Source: Methanolobus vulcani (GTDB lineage: Archaea; Halobacteriota; Methanosarcinia; Methanosarcinales; Methanosarcinaceae). Taken from it: DNA of 64,000 nucleotides. Both the position numbers and the translations under genes were made by a program. Below, piece after piece: positions 34,583 through 44,253 of the stretch. Each line of letters starts with the position of its first letter. Position 1 is the stretch's first letter. Below the pieces are notes generated by a model that made no database searches, was not told the origin of the DNA, and saw nothing but the letters and a program-made list of their open reading frames with translations. The stretch covers positions 186,001 through 250,000 of the forward strand of contig NZ_FNCA01000002.1 of the NCBI RefSeq assembly GCF_900100715.1, written 5' to 3'.

Positions 34583-34819
34583 GAAGGGATTCTAATTAGG
34601 ATAAGAAATAGACGTAAGACTTCACGCAGGAAGATCAAATCATCTGATTCTGAAGACCAGCAGGTAAGTGAAGAAAAGGTTCTTTCCTCAGAGACAGAAG
34701 TAGTTGAGGCGCCTAAAAAGGTTGCTGAAGACTCTGTCAAAGAAAAAGAACAGGGCCGTGAAAGAAGGTCAGGAAAGAAAGACAATAAGGCCGATAAAGG
34801 ATCAACAGAAGATGATGAT
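34583..34819 (+). other. In-frame coding-like extension of csl4 without standard start codon
   Basis: These 79 codons follow a TAA (34580-34582) and run without a stop into the csl4 ATG at 34820. They encode a very charged sequence (basic NRRKTSRRKIKSS, then acidic and Ser-rich), as expected of a disordered tail. No ATG, GTG or TTG occurs in frame. ATT at 34595 or ATA at 34601, a few bases after AAGGG (34584-34588), are the plausible starts. Confidence 0.55.
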
Positions 34820-35407
34820 ATGGATGATGAAGAGGAACTTAGTACAGAAGAATCTGTATTTGTAATGCCCGGTGACTTTGTAGGAACTACTGAAGAGTTC
34901 AAGGCAGGCGCAGGAACTTATGTCAACGTTGCAGATATTCACTCACTTAACACCGGATATGTAAAAGTTGACAGAAAATCACGAACAATCTCCATAATAC
35001 CTCAGACAAGTATTCCTCCTGAGATCAAAGAAGGCGATATTGTTATCGGAAGCGTTGTCAATATGCGTGATTCAGTGGCTCTTGTTGAAATTGGTGCGAT
35101 CAAAGGAAAGGGAGAGCGTGAGTTCCAGACAAATGGCGCTGCAGCAATTCATGTATCCAATGTGAAAGATTCCTATGTCAAGAACCTTGGCTACGAGTTT
35201 TCACTTTCTGACGTTGTCAAGGCAAAGGTCATTAACACTCAGAATATGCGTCTGAGTACCGATGAAAAGTCCCTTGGAGTTATGAAGGCATATTGTTCAA
35301 GGTGTCACAGCCCTATGGTAAAGGACAATAAGAAACTGAAATGTCCTGAATGTGGTCGCACAGAGACAAGAAAGATTTCTGCAGATTACGGAACCGGAAT
35401 TGTTTAA
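34820..35407 (+). CDS. csl4: Exosome RNA-binding subunit Csl4
   Basis: A protein of at least 195 residues. VFVMPGDFVGTTEEFKAGAGTYV begins the Csl4 N-terminal domain, followed by an S1 domain (GDIVIGSVVNMRDSVALVEI) and a C-terminal zinc ribbon (CSRCHSP and CPECGRT). It caps the archaeal RNA exosome and recruits RNA and DnaG. The ATG at 34820 is the first standard start, but the frame probably begins upstream at a rare codon (separate entry). rpoL follows by 53 bp. The hpt-dph2-methyltransferase-csl4-rpoL order is common in archaea. Confidence 0.9.
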   Translation: MDDEEELSTEESVFVMPGDFVGTTEEFKAGAGTYVNVADIHSLNTGYVKVDRKSRTISIIPQTSIPPEIKEGDIVIGSVVNMRDSVALVEIGAIKGKGEREFQTNGAAAIHVSNVKDSYVKNLGYEFSLSDVVKAKVINTQNMRLSTDEKSLGVMKAYCSRCHSPMVKDNKKLKCPECGRTETRKISADYGTGIV

Positions 35408-35460
35408 GATTAATTTAAATTATCATTTAATGATTACACATTACTTATGGTGAGATAAAG

Positions 35461-35739
35461 ATGGAATTGAAGATCATTGACAAAACAGAAGACGAGATGC
35501 ATCTTGAGATAATTGGTGAGAACCACACTCTTCTCAACATGCTCAAGTCCGCTCTGCTCGATGACAAGAGAGTTCAGATAGCAACATACGACATGAAACA
35601 CGTATCAATTAGTGATCCTATCCTTTTTGTAAAGACAGATGGAGCCGATCCTATTGAAGTGGTCAAGGATGCTGCTAATGTTATGGTAACTCAGTGTGAT
35701 GAGTTCCTTGGCGTTTTTAAAACAGCTATTGATATTTAA
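35461..35739 (+). CDS. rpoL: DNA-directed RNA polymerase subunit L
   Basis: A 92-residue RpoL (Rpb11-like). EDEMHLEIIGENHTLLNMLKSALL and the alpha-like dimerisation fold are typical; with RpoD it forms the assembly platform of archaeal RNA polymerase. GGTGA lies upstream of the ATG. Probably co-transcribed with csl4. Confidence 0.95.
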   Translation: MELKIIDKTEDEMHLEIIGENHTLLNMLKSALLDDKRVQIATYDMKHVSISDPILFVKTDGADPIEVVKDAANVMVTQCDEFLGVFKTAIDI

Positions 35740-35747
35740 TTTAGTTT

Positions 35748-35775
35748 AAAGCTGCACTTAGGTGCTCTTTTTCAT
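35748..35775 (+). terminator. Weak terminator of rpoL
   Basis: GCAC and GTGC pair around TTAG, followed by CTTTTTCATTTT and later GTTTTTTC. The stem is short but the T-rich tract is strong. Confidence 0.4.
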
Positions 35776-35894
35776 TTTATTATGTTTTTTCTCTAGCTGG
35801 AACTATACAGTTTGTCTTAATTTTAATTGCATAGTATGAAGTATTTTACAATGAACATTTTTAACTAGTATTGGAAAGTTCAATATCAGTATAA

Positions 35895-37104
<1,210 letters not shown>

Positions 37105-37130
37105 TGTTTTTCCCAGCTGAAAAAGTTAGA

Positions 37131-38039
37131 TTATGCAATTGTGGTACTAACCAACAATTGATTCGCAGGATCATTTGTTATTTCAAATGAGGCCTTTTCA
37201 GAAGAACCTAGATTTGCTGCACGTTCAACTCTTACATATAGTACGAATGATTCTCCATTATCCAGCGAGTACACATAATGATGTAATCCAAGTTGTTCGC
37301 TTATTTCCGGTGATTGAATTGTCTCACCAGGGTTTAGCAAATAACTTTCATTAAATATGGATTTGTTATACGGATCAAAGACCTCTACAGAAAATTCGTG
37401 ATTTAAACTGTCTTCGTTGATTATATCAAATGTAAGAGGGTCTACAGAATATTTTTCCAGCTCTGACCTTGAATCCGTTATGTCGTAAACAGCTACATAG
37501 TGGACAGTTTTTCCGTCAGCTACAACATCAGTAGGGAAGATACTGTACATTCTGTCATAGGTTGTTATGGATGCATATACTTCCTCTCCTCTGAGAGACA
37601 TATCTACGTTGTAATCGGGATTCTCCTGTGCAAAACCTTTGTACCGGATTACATCCTGGTCACGGTCATCTATTACCTGGATTACAATATCAATGTCTTC
37701 ATCCATAAGAGCAATGTTCAAAGTTCCATTTCTTGCGAAAGCATTCAATTTTTCTGTGTCTATTATGACAGTTTCATTGTAATCCCAGTCTTCAGGTAGT
37801 TTGATGGAAACTGAACCAACGTCAACCTTAGAAACAATTCCTGTGCGTTGTTCTATTTTGGTGTTTACAGCACTTGTTTGAGAGGTGATATTTTTCTGTC
37901 CATCTGATACAGTACTTAGGTTATATTCTTCGCTCATATTTTCATGATTTCCGAGTGTTCTGGAATGTAAAAAGGCACTGGCAGAAATAACAGAAAACAG
38001 AATGACTAATAGTACAATGATTTGATTTTTTGCTTTTAT
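37131..38039 (-). CDS. Secreted/membrane-anchored protein, probable ATA start
   Basis: A protein of about 302 residues that I do not recognise. From an ATA at 38039 it has a clear N-terminal signal or anchor segment (KAKNQIIVLLVILFSVISASAF), and this ATA is preceded at 5 bp by GGGAGGGAG, a very strong ribosome-binding site. The first ATG (37937) lacks such a site and would remove the signal. The exported part is beta-rich, with possible Ig-like domains (KYSVDPLTFDIINEDSLNHEFSVEVFD) and several N-glycosylation sequons. A minus-strand TATA element lies near 38095-38102. Confidence 0.72.
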   Translation of the reverse strand: MKAKNQIIVLLVILFSVISASAFLHSRTLGNHENMSEEYNLSTVSDGQKNITSQTSAVNTKIEQRTGIVSKVDVGSVSIKLPEDWDYNETVIIDTEKLNAFARNGTLNIALMDEDIDIVIQVIDDRDQDVIRYKGFAQENPDYNVDMSLRGEEVYASITTYDRMYSIFPTDVVADGKTVHYVAVYDITDSRSELEKYSVDPLTFDIINEDSLNHEFSVEVFDPYNKSIFNESYLLNPGETIQSPEISEQLGLHHYVYSLDNGESFVLYVRVERAANLGSSEKASFEITNDPANQLLVSTTIA

Positions 38040-38264
38040 GTAAACTCCCTCCCGACGTGGTACTTAACTATACTTCTAACTGTTTAATTAATCTTTTTAT
38101 ATAATGTATTATTTCATGGAAGTATTATGTAATGTTCTTTATGATTTCATATCGCCAGTCGCTATACTATCTAACGTTTTTTTTGTCAAAAAATCGATAG
38201 AATGATATACATAGAAAATTGAGTATAGAAAAACAATTATCTCTGTAACAGGAGCAAGCTATAC

Positions 38265-39161
38265 ATGGTTAAAAAGACACCACGTAGTGGACTTATTTAT
38301 GTAAAATCAAAACTTGTTCATAAATCATTGAACACTTTTTTCATGTTCTTTGTGTTTCTCATAGCCATTGCTCTGGGAATTATTGCTGTTGATGAACATC
38401 AGATATTTGATATTCCTGATGTGGTGACAGGAACACTGAAGGTATTAGTCACTATTTTTGTATCGTATGCAGTTGCAACTCTTTTTACAAAACTTACAGT
38501 GAATCGTTTTCTCAATTACTTTGAAGAATTAGGAGAAATCGAAGAGCGCATACTTATGGGTAAGATGTACCTGTGGTTTGTATATCTCATTGCAACACTG
38601 GTGGCTTTTTCACTTCTTGGTGGCACTGTAAGCAATATTGCTCTCTTTCTTGGTCTGATAACCACAGGTTTTGCGTTTGCAATAAGGGATGTCATCCTTT
38701 CATATTTCATCTGGTTCATACTGCTTACCAAAAAGCCATTCAAGATAGGCGATTACATCAGGGTGGGAGAGGATGATTATCTTGAGGGTCAGGTAAAACA
38801 CATAGGACTTTTCTATGTGGTTGTTAGTCCAATGCCGGAAATGTCTGATGATTATTTCAAAATACCAAATAAGAAGTTCCTTGAAGAACCCATTAAGAAT
38901 TATGGAAGGGGTAAGTTCAGAAATGTGTTCGATATGTATTTTGGAATGGATGAGGTCCCCGAAAACCTGCCAGCAAAGATCGAGGCTCTTAAAGATAAAG
39001 TATGGAACAGCCTTGATGTGAGTGTAAGTTTTTTCCTTGGTGCAGACCGCGATGGTGTGAAGATTACTGTCTATTACAAGTCTACTTATGATCGCAGGGA
39101 CCAGATCAGGCATCAAATAACAAGTATGATGCTTGAAGAGCTGATGCCTTCAGGTAGATGA
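38265..39161 (+). CDS. Mechanosensitive channel of the MscS family
   Basis: A 298-residue MscS-type channel: three or four N-terminal membrane helices (residues 20-130), then the pore-lining helix and beta domain, LITTGFAFAIRDVILSYFIWFILLTKKPFKIGDYIRV, which is the family core, and a cytoplasmic alpha/beta C-terminal domain. It would release solutes on hypo-osmotic shock. CAGGAGC precedes the ATG. A second MscS-family gene lies at 48085-49026. Confidence 0.87.
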   Translation: MVKKTPRSGLIYVKSKLVHKSLNTFFMFFVFLIAIALGIIAVDEHQIFDIPDVVTGTLKVLVTIFVSYAVATLFTKLTVNRFLNYFEELGEIEERILMGKMYLWFVYLIATLVAFSLLGGTVSNIALFLGLITTGFAFAIRDVILSYFIWFILLTKKPFKIGDYIRVGEDDYLEGQVKHIGLFYVVVSPMPEMSDDYFKIPNKKFLEEPIKNYGRGKFRNVFDMYFGMDEVPENLPAKIEALKDKVWNSLDVSVSFFLGADRDGVKITVYYKSTYDRRDQIRHQITSMMLEELMPSGR

Positions 39162-39172
39162 TCTCACAACCT

Positions 39173-39841
39173 TCAAAGATGGTCTGCTAACCATTGTCTG
39201 TAGAAGCTGAGATGTTCTGCTGTATGAAAGTAATGTTCACCGTTTTCCATTACTTCCAGATCGCAACTAAAATCCTTTGAAAAAGAACTCACAATATCAT
39301 ATTCGCAAATGTTATCCTCTTTTCCATAAAGGATTGCAGTAGGGCTATTCCATCGAGTAATTGGATTTTCTTTAACATAGCAATAGTAATCCCAGTACAA
39401 TATCTGTCCAATAGGTGTGAGAATTTCCTGCTCTGTGTTCAGTTGTTCCTCACTCACGTTGAACCAGTTCATCATGTTGTTAATGATGCGTTCCATGTTA
39501 ACCACTGGAGAAAGGAAGAGGCACTGACGTAAGGGAATTTTTTTAAAGGCAAACAGACTGATATCATCGGTTTTTGTTTGTGCATAGTGAATTATCTTGC
39601 AGAGGTCGCTGACACAGTTCTGAACCTTGCAAGGTGTAGATTCATTTTTTCTGTCTCCATGCTGTGGAAGATCAAAACTAAGAACCTGGTACCCCAGGGA
39701 AACTGCTTCTTCGGCAAGAATGGAAATTGGAGCATCTGCTTTGTGTGACATGTTCCCATGAACTGCAACAAATAGCTTTGAGCTGTTCTCTCCCCACAGG
39801 ATAGCCAGGATGTTATCGATGAGCAGGTCTTTTTTTATCAT
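39173..39841 (-). CDS. Alpha/beta-hydrolase-like protein lacking the nucleophile elbow
   Basis: A 222-residue protein with an alpha/beta-hydrolase outline: FVAVHGNMSHKADAPI near the N-terminus, YQVLSFDLPQHGDR, CLFLSPVVNMERII, TAILYGKEDNICEYD and a late MENGEHYFHTAEH that supplies Asp and His. The strand that should lead to the G-x-S-x-G nucleophile reads DISLFAFKKIPLRQ, jumping straight to the next element, so about a dozen residues including the serine seem to be missing. It may be inactive or an assembly/sequence artefact. Convergent with the MscS gene. Confidence 0.75.
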   Translation of the reverse strand: MIKKDLLIDNILAILWGENSSKLFVAVHGNMSHKADAPISILAEEAVSLGYQVLSFDLPQHGDRKNESTPCKVQNCVSDLCKIIHYAQTKTDDISLFAFKKIPLRQCLFLSPVVNMERIINNMMNWFNVSEEQLNTEQEILTPIGQILYWDYYCYVKENPITRWNSPTAILYGKEDNICEYDIVSSFSKDFSCDLEVMENGEHYFHTAEHLSFYRQWLADHL

Positions 39842-39980
39842 TGTTTTCTTCCAGTTTCAAAGTCACAGTAATCTCTTAAAATATTTGTGGGTGTTATGTG
39901 GATGATTATTTTTGATAGATTCTTACAATTCGTTCTAGTTCCTCTGTCACCGCCACAAAATCTATAATCTCAGCCGTAAT

Positions 39981-39990
39981 ACTATTTATC
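39981..39990 (+). promoter_or_regulatory. TATA element of tRNA-Gly
   Basis: ACTATTTATC lies about 20 bp before the tRNA 5' end. The stretch 39842-40004 otherwise holds only the upstream region of the hydrolase-like gene. Confidence 0.4.
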
Positions 39991-40004
39991 AATCTTTTTA
40001 ACGT

Positions 40005-40076
40005 GCGGCTGTAGTCTAGCGGTCATGACCGAAGCTTCCCAAGCTTTGAACCCGAGTTCGAATCCCGGCAGCCGCA
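40005..40076 (+). tRNA. tRNA-Gly (CCC)
   Basis: GCGGCTG pairs with CAGCCGC, the anticodon stem GAAGC/GCTTT holds TTCCCAA with anticodon CCC, and the T arm is CCGAGTTCGAATCCCGG. Discriminator A; no CCA is encoded. No integrase or att-like repeat is seen beside it. The 120 bp from here to 40196 hold no other feature. Confidence 0.94.
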
Positions 40077-40196
40077 TTGGTATTTTTGTTTAACGGATAA
40101 TGGTTTTTAAGTATTCATTCATAGAACCAAAGGAAGTTTTGAAATATATTCAGTGATAAAAAAGCTGCTGATCAAGAAAGTGGGTGGAGTGGTCAG

Positions 40197-40910
40197 ATGA
40201 AGCAGAAAATGATAACTTGTGAGATATGCGGTCAATCTAAAAAGATGTCAGAGGTAGTTCCTCTGGAACTAGTAAGCAAGTCAGTTATGGATATAATTCT
40301 AAAAGAACACCCCGAATGTTCATCCACAGGCCATATTTGTATATCTGATCTTAACCGTTTCAGGCAGGTCTACATAAATGATCTTCTTGAAACAGAAAGA
40401 GGTGAACTTTCTAAGTTGGAAGAGGAGGTTGTTCAAAGTCTCAGGGAGCAGGATTTTCTTTCAAAGAACATCAATCTCGAATTTGACCGGAAACTGACAT
40501 TTGGGGAAAGGCTGTCGGACAGGCTTGCAGATTTTGCAGGAAGCTGGTTCTTTATCTGCTCGTTTACCTTACTGACATTATTCTGGATCGCTATAAACAC
40601 ATTCCTGTTGATCTCAAAACCTTTTGACCCATATCCTTACATTCTTCTGAACCTGATGCTCTCCTGTCTTGCTGCGATACAGGCGCCTTTTATTCTCATG
40701 AGCCAGAACCGACAGGAAGCAAAGGATCGCCTTCAGGCAGAATATGATTATCGCGTAAATCTGAAATCAGAGCTGGAAATCCGCACCCTGCATGAAAAAA
40801 TGGATCATCTCCTGATGTATCAATTCAAGAGATTCATGGAAATTCAGGAAATTCAGATCGAGATGATGGAGGAGATCTTAGAGAAAAATGTGATTACTGA
40901 AGTCAGTTGA
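40197..40910 (+). CDS. DUF1003 family membrane protein
   Basis: A 237-residue protein. The first 45 residues contain a CEICGQ pair and later cysteines, which could bind zinc. The core is DUF1003: FGERLSDRLADFAGSWFFIC and two membrane helices (about residues 112-132 and 148-168), then PFILMSQNRQEAKDRLQAEYDYRVNLKSELEIRTLHEKMDHLL, a conserved coiled-coil. Function unknown. GGAGTGGT precedes the ATG. Confidence 0.82.
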   Translation: MKQKMITCEICGQSKKMSEVVPLELVSKSVMDIILKEHPECSSTGHICISDLNRFRQVYINDLLETERGELSKLEEEVVQSLREQDFLSKNINLEFDRKLTFGERLSDRLADFAGSWFFICSFTLLTLFWIAINTFLLISKPFDPYPYILLNLMLSCLAAIQAPFILMSQNRQEAKDRLQAEYDYRVNLKSELEIRTLHEKMDHLLMYQFKRFMEIQEIQIEMMEEILEKNVITEVS

Positions 40911-41080
40911 ATCGTTCAGAAAATACCTTCTCTGATATTTCCAAAGCAAATTTACTGCCTCACTTCATGCTTCCTTTTGAAAAATCAATTTTCATCCCAA
41001 ATTACAAAACCGGATATTGATACAGGTTATCTTTATTACTCGAAATCCCCTTATACTCAATCTCAAGGTGAGTGAAAACA

Positions 41081-41881
41081 GTGAAAGTTGCCTGCATCCA
41101 GATGAATGTCTCAGTCTGCTTAAAACATGATAATCTTCAGCATGCTCTTAAAATGGCAGAAGAAGCAGTTTCCAGAGAAGCAGAATTGCTTGTTTTCCCT
41201 GAAGTGTTCTCCACCGGATTCTGTTATGATAAAATAGAACAGGTTGCAGAAGATGTTCCGGGTCCGACAATTGATGCACTCTGTGACTTTTCAAAGGAAC
41301 ATGGCTGTATCCTTGCAGGTTCAATGATAGAACGAAGAGAAAAGGATACAACAAACGAAAAAGATCAATCTCCATCTCAATATAATCTGGGTTTCTGTAT
41401 CGAGTCAGGAAAACTGGCAGGTTCACACCGCAAGGTCCAGCTTTACGGACCGGAAAAAGAATATTTTACATCAGGAGCCAGCATAGTTCCTGTTAAACTG
41501 AAAAAGCACGACCTTTCGGTCGGTCTTATCGTATGTAACGAACTTCGCTACCCGGAAATTGCAAGAAAACTGGCAGTTGAAGGCGCAGATATATTTGTAT
41601 CATCAGCCGAGATCCCGGATTTTTACGCTCATCCCTGGCACATCATGTCAATTTCAAGAGCAATTGAAAATCAACTACCACATGTTGCCTGCAACAGGGT
41701 TGGAAAAAGAAAGCGTACAATTTACCCAGGTGGTTCTTTGATCGCAGATGGCTGGGGCCGTATCCTGAAGGAAGCCGGAAGCGAGGAAACCGTTCTCATC
41801 GGGGAAATTGATCTTGATAAAGCAAAAGAGATCAAACAAAAAGGTTCTATTTTGCAGGATTTAAGAACTGATCTTTACTGA
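41081..41881 (+). CDS. Carbon-nitrogen hydrolase (nitrilase superfamily)
   Basis: A 266-residue nitrilase-superfamily amidase with the catalytic triad Glu (LVFPEVFSTGF), Lys (HRKVQLYGPE) and Cys (LIVCNELRYPE). The last motif has Asn before Glu, so specificity is not clear; omega-amidase-like or N-carbamoyl amidase roles are possible. The GTG at 41081 is chosen: AAGGTGA lies about 9 bp upstream, whereas a GTG at 41072 abuts it. Confidence 0.85.
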   Translation: MKVACIQMNVSVCLKHDNLQHALKMAEEAVSREAELLVFPEVFSTGFCYDKIEQVAEDVPGPTIDALCDFSKEHGCILAGSMIERREKDTTNEKDQSPSQYNLGFCIESGKLAGSHRKVQLYGPEKEYFTSGASIVPVKLKKHDLSVGLIVCNELRYPEIARKLAVEGADIFVSSAEIPDFYAHPWHIMSISRAIENQLPHVACNRVGKRKRTIYPGGSLIADGWGRILKEAGSEETVLIGEIDLDKAKEIKQKGSILQDLRTDLY

Positions 41882-41986
41882 GATGATTATGTGATTTTAT
41901 TCTTCTGTTTATTGGAATAGTCTTTCCTAAAAACACCCACAGCTTTATTTTACTTACAAGACCTAATTACTTAGGAGGAGAATCAT

Positions 41987-42118
41987 ATGGCAAGATATTG
42001 TAAGATATGTGGAGCAAAAAGCGGACGATGCAATCATCTGGTAATTGATTTTAGAGAAAAGGAAGAGGAAAGCAGTAAGAACAAGGAAGATTCTCAAAAC
42101 TCTGATACACAAAAATGA
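41987..42118 (+). CDS. Small CxxC protein (43 residues)
   Basis: A short gene with a strong ribosome-binding site (AGGAGGAG at 41973-41980) before the ATG. It begins MARYCKICGAKSGRCNHL: two cysteines as CxxC and then Cys-x-His, which would make one small zinc site. The second half is acidic and probably disordered. Such single-site zinc-ribbon peptides are common in methanogens but rarely studied. It lies between the nitrilase and carbonic anhydrase-like genes and may be co-transcribed with the latter. Confidence 0.75.
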   Translation: MARYCKICGAKSGRCNHLVIDFREKEEESSKNKEDSQNSDTQK

Positions 42119-42164
42119 TTTAACAAATAATTTTTGATAATCTCTTTTCCAAAACGTGATTTAT

Positions 42165-42683
42165 ATGATCCTTAAATTCAGATCTTCAAGTCCTGAAATC
42201 TCAGATTCTGCTTTTGTAGCTGACAATGCAACGGTGATAGGTGATGTAGTTCTGGGAGAAGAGTCAAGCGTGTGGTTCGGTGCGGTAATTCGTGGTGATG
42301 CAAATCCTATTCGCATAGGCAAACGTACAAACGTTCAGGACAACGTTGTGATACACATTTCTGATACATCTCGTGTAGACATAGGTGACAACGTTATCAT
42401 TGGTCACTGTGCAGTGGTCCATGGATGTAAGATCGGCAATAATGTTTTAATAGGGATGAACTCAACAGTTCTGGACGGTGCAGAGATAGGAGAGAACTGT
42501 ATCATCGGTGCAAATGCACTTGTACCACCGGGGAAGAAAATTCCTGCCGGGAGCATGGTCATGGGAGTTCCTGCAAAGGTTGTCAGGCATCTTTCAGAAA
42601 AAGAGATTATTGGAATAAAAGAGAATGCGGCAGTTTACGTAAAAATGCTTCATGAATACAAGGGAATGGATCCAATAAAATAA
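42165..42683 (+). CDS. Gamma-class carbonic anhydrase family protein
   Basis: A 172-residue left-handed beta-helix protein made of hexapeptide repeats. VVIHI, IGHCAVVHGC and surrounding residues supply the three His that bind metal in the gamma carbonic anhydrases, and SVWFGAVIRGDANPIRIGKRTNVQDN is the family core. It lacks the acidic loop of Cam, so it is the CamH/YrdA-like type, whose activity varies. The ATG at 42165 follows GTGAT at 42156. Confidence 0.88.
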   Translation: MILKFRSSSPEISDSAFVADNATVIGDVVLGEESSVWFGAVIRGDANPIRIGKRTNVQDNVVIHISDTSRVDIGDNVIIGHCAVVHGCKIGNNVLIGMNSTVLDGAEIGENCIIGANALVPPGKKIPAGSMVMGVPAKVVRHLSEKEIIGIKENAAVYVKMLHEYKGMDPIK

Positions 42684-42708
42684 AAAAAGTATTTGGTGCA
42701 GTTGCTCT

Positions 42709-43095
42709 TTAGATGCCAAAGCGCACCATTGCTACAAACATAATAATTCCAAGTATGAACAATGCTCCGAAAATAAGGACCATCTTCTTTCTGAGTTCTC
42801 TTTCCTTTGGCGTAAGAGGTCTTAATTCATTTTCGTGCTTCTTCTCATTGCGGGTTCCCAAAATTGTTCCAATAACAAGACCTGCCATATATCCGTAGAA
42901 TATATTGTTCAGGATAAATGCAATTGGAATACCTATTGCAATACCAATTGCAAGGCCCTGACCCATGTAGTGCCCTCTTGGATATTTCCCTGTACGTTTG
43001 TATTCTTCCTTTTTGAGCTTTAAAGCAAAATACGACATTACAAGTCCTGCAAGGAGTATTACAAGGATAATTATCATAAGAATTAAATAATTCAT
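42709..43095 (-). CDS. Hypothetical membrane protein
   Basis: A 128-residue protein with three membrane segments (about residues 2-24, 47-78 and 106-126). The loop PRGHYMGQGLAIGIAIGIPIAFI and the cytoplasmic ELRPLTPKERELRKKM are its notable parts. I do not recognise a characterised family. Convergent with the carbonic anhydrase-like gene. Confidence 0.7.
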   Translation of the reverse strand: MNYLILMIIILVILLAGLVMSYFALKLKKEEYKRTGKYPRGHYMGQGLAIGIAIGIPIAFILNNIFYGYMAGLVIGTILGTRNEKKHENELRPLTPKERELRKKMVLIFGALFILGIIMFVAMVRFGI

Positions 43096-43287
43096 AACCC
43101 AGCTTTGTTTCCTTTTGGTTAATAGTTAACGGATAACAGTAATTTTTCTTTCATACATATAGTGAGTGCGCATTCTTTAGTTTCAAATAGTTGTGAAGCA
43201 TATTATATAATGGAGTGAATGGCTGTCTGTGCGGCAGGGGAAGCCACAGTTCAGCATAAGAAAGGTTCACATTCAGGGAGTGAATCA

Positions 43288-44088
43288 ATGAAAGTCGGTG
43301 ACATAATGACCACAGATCTGGTCTGTGTGAAAGAGAGTGATCTCATGACACATGCCAGGCAGGTACTGCGTGATAATCATCTGCATGGACTTCCGGTACT
43401 GAACGATAATGGTTCTGTACTTGGAATGCTCGATGATCAGGATATATTGAGGATAAAGTCGAACAAATCAGATGTAACGGTAAGAGGCTACATACGTGAG
43501 ACCCCTCTTATAACTCCTGAAACTGACGTGCGCGAAGCTGCAAAACTTCTTCTTCAGGCAAGGCAGCACCGCTGTGCAGTTGTAAGATCCTCAACTGACA
43601 GAACCATTGTGGGTATAATAAGTGATAAGGACATACTGAGGAATGCCCACATATCAAAAATGGAACCAAAAACAATATCCTGTATTATGAATACCAGGGT
43701 TCTGACAGCTTATCCTGATGACAGCATTGCAAAGATATGGGGTAACATGCTTGAATGGGATTTCTCTGGAATACCGGTGATATCCCATGAGGATGAGGCA
43801 ATGGGCATTATAACACGCAGCGACATTATAAAAGCCGGTTTTGCCAGGATAAGGGACCGTTCCGGTGACATGCACAGCACTGGCTCAGGAGATTCTCCAA
43901 AAGTGGAGCGTCTGATGTCCACCCCGCTTTATTCCATCAGCCCGGAGACCACCATATCAAAAGCCATCGAAGCACTGAATCATCATGATGTGGGTCGTAT
44001 CTGTGTGACCAATGACAAAAAGATAGTAGGCCTTGTAGATCGCTTCACCATGTTGAAGGAATGTGTTGAAGGGTTTGGCTATCTGTGA
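43288..44088 (+). CDS. Protein with four CBS domains
   Basis: A 266-residue protein made of two CBS pairs: MKVGDIMTTDLVCVKESDLMTHARQVL, the second from about residue 65, the third from about 130 and the fourth from about 205. CBS pairs bind adenine nucleotides or SAM; four in tandem without an enzyme domain suggest a stand-alone sensor. The ATG at 43288 is chosen for GGGAGTGA upstream; the earlier ATG at 43219 is only 8 bp from a TATA element. Confidence 0.85.
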   Translation: MKVGDIMTTDLVCVKESDLMTHARQVLRDNHLHGLPVLNDNGSVLGMLDDQDILRIKSNKSDVTVRGYIRETPLITPETDVREAAKLLLQARQHRCAVVRSSTDRTIVGIISDKDILRNAHISKMEPKTISCIMNTRVLTAYPDDSIAKIWGNMLEWDFSGIPVISHEDEAMGIITRSDIIKAGFARIRDRSGDMHSTGSGDSPKVERLMSTPLYSISPETTISKAIEALNHHDVGRICVTNDKKIVGLVDRFTMLKECVEGFGYL

Positions 44089-44253
44089 TAGCACCGGAAC
44101 AGGCAATTAGTATCCGAAAACAGTCATAGGAAATATATAATTGCGAGTGAGGTCATGCTTTAGATCATTGCAAAAGTTCATGTCGTACGTTTATCTTTTG
44201 ATAAGGATACATATAGTCCTATATAGAAGTTAATAGAGTATATATTACTCAAT

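Noticed and set aside
40005-40076. tRNA-Gly as an integration site
   Set aside because: No integrase, no direct repeat of the tRNA 3' end and no change in gene type beyond ordinary accessory genes was seen.
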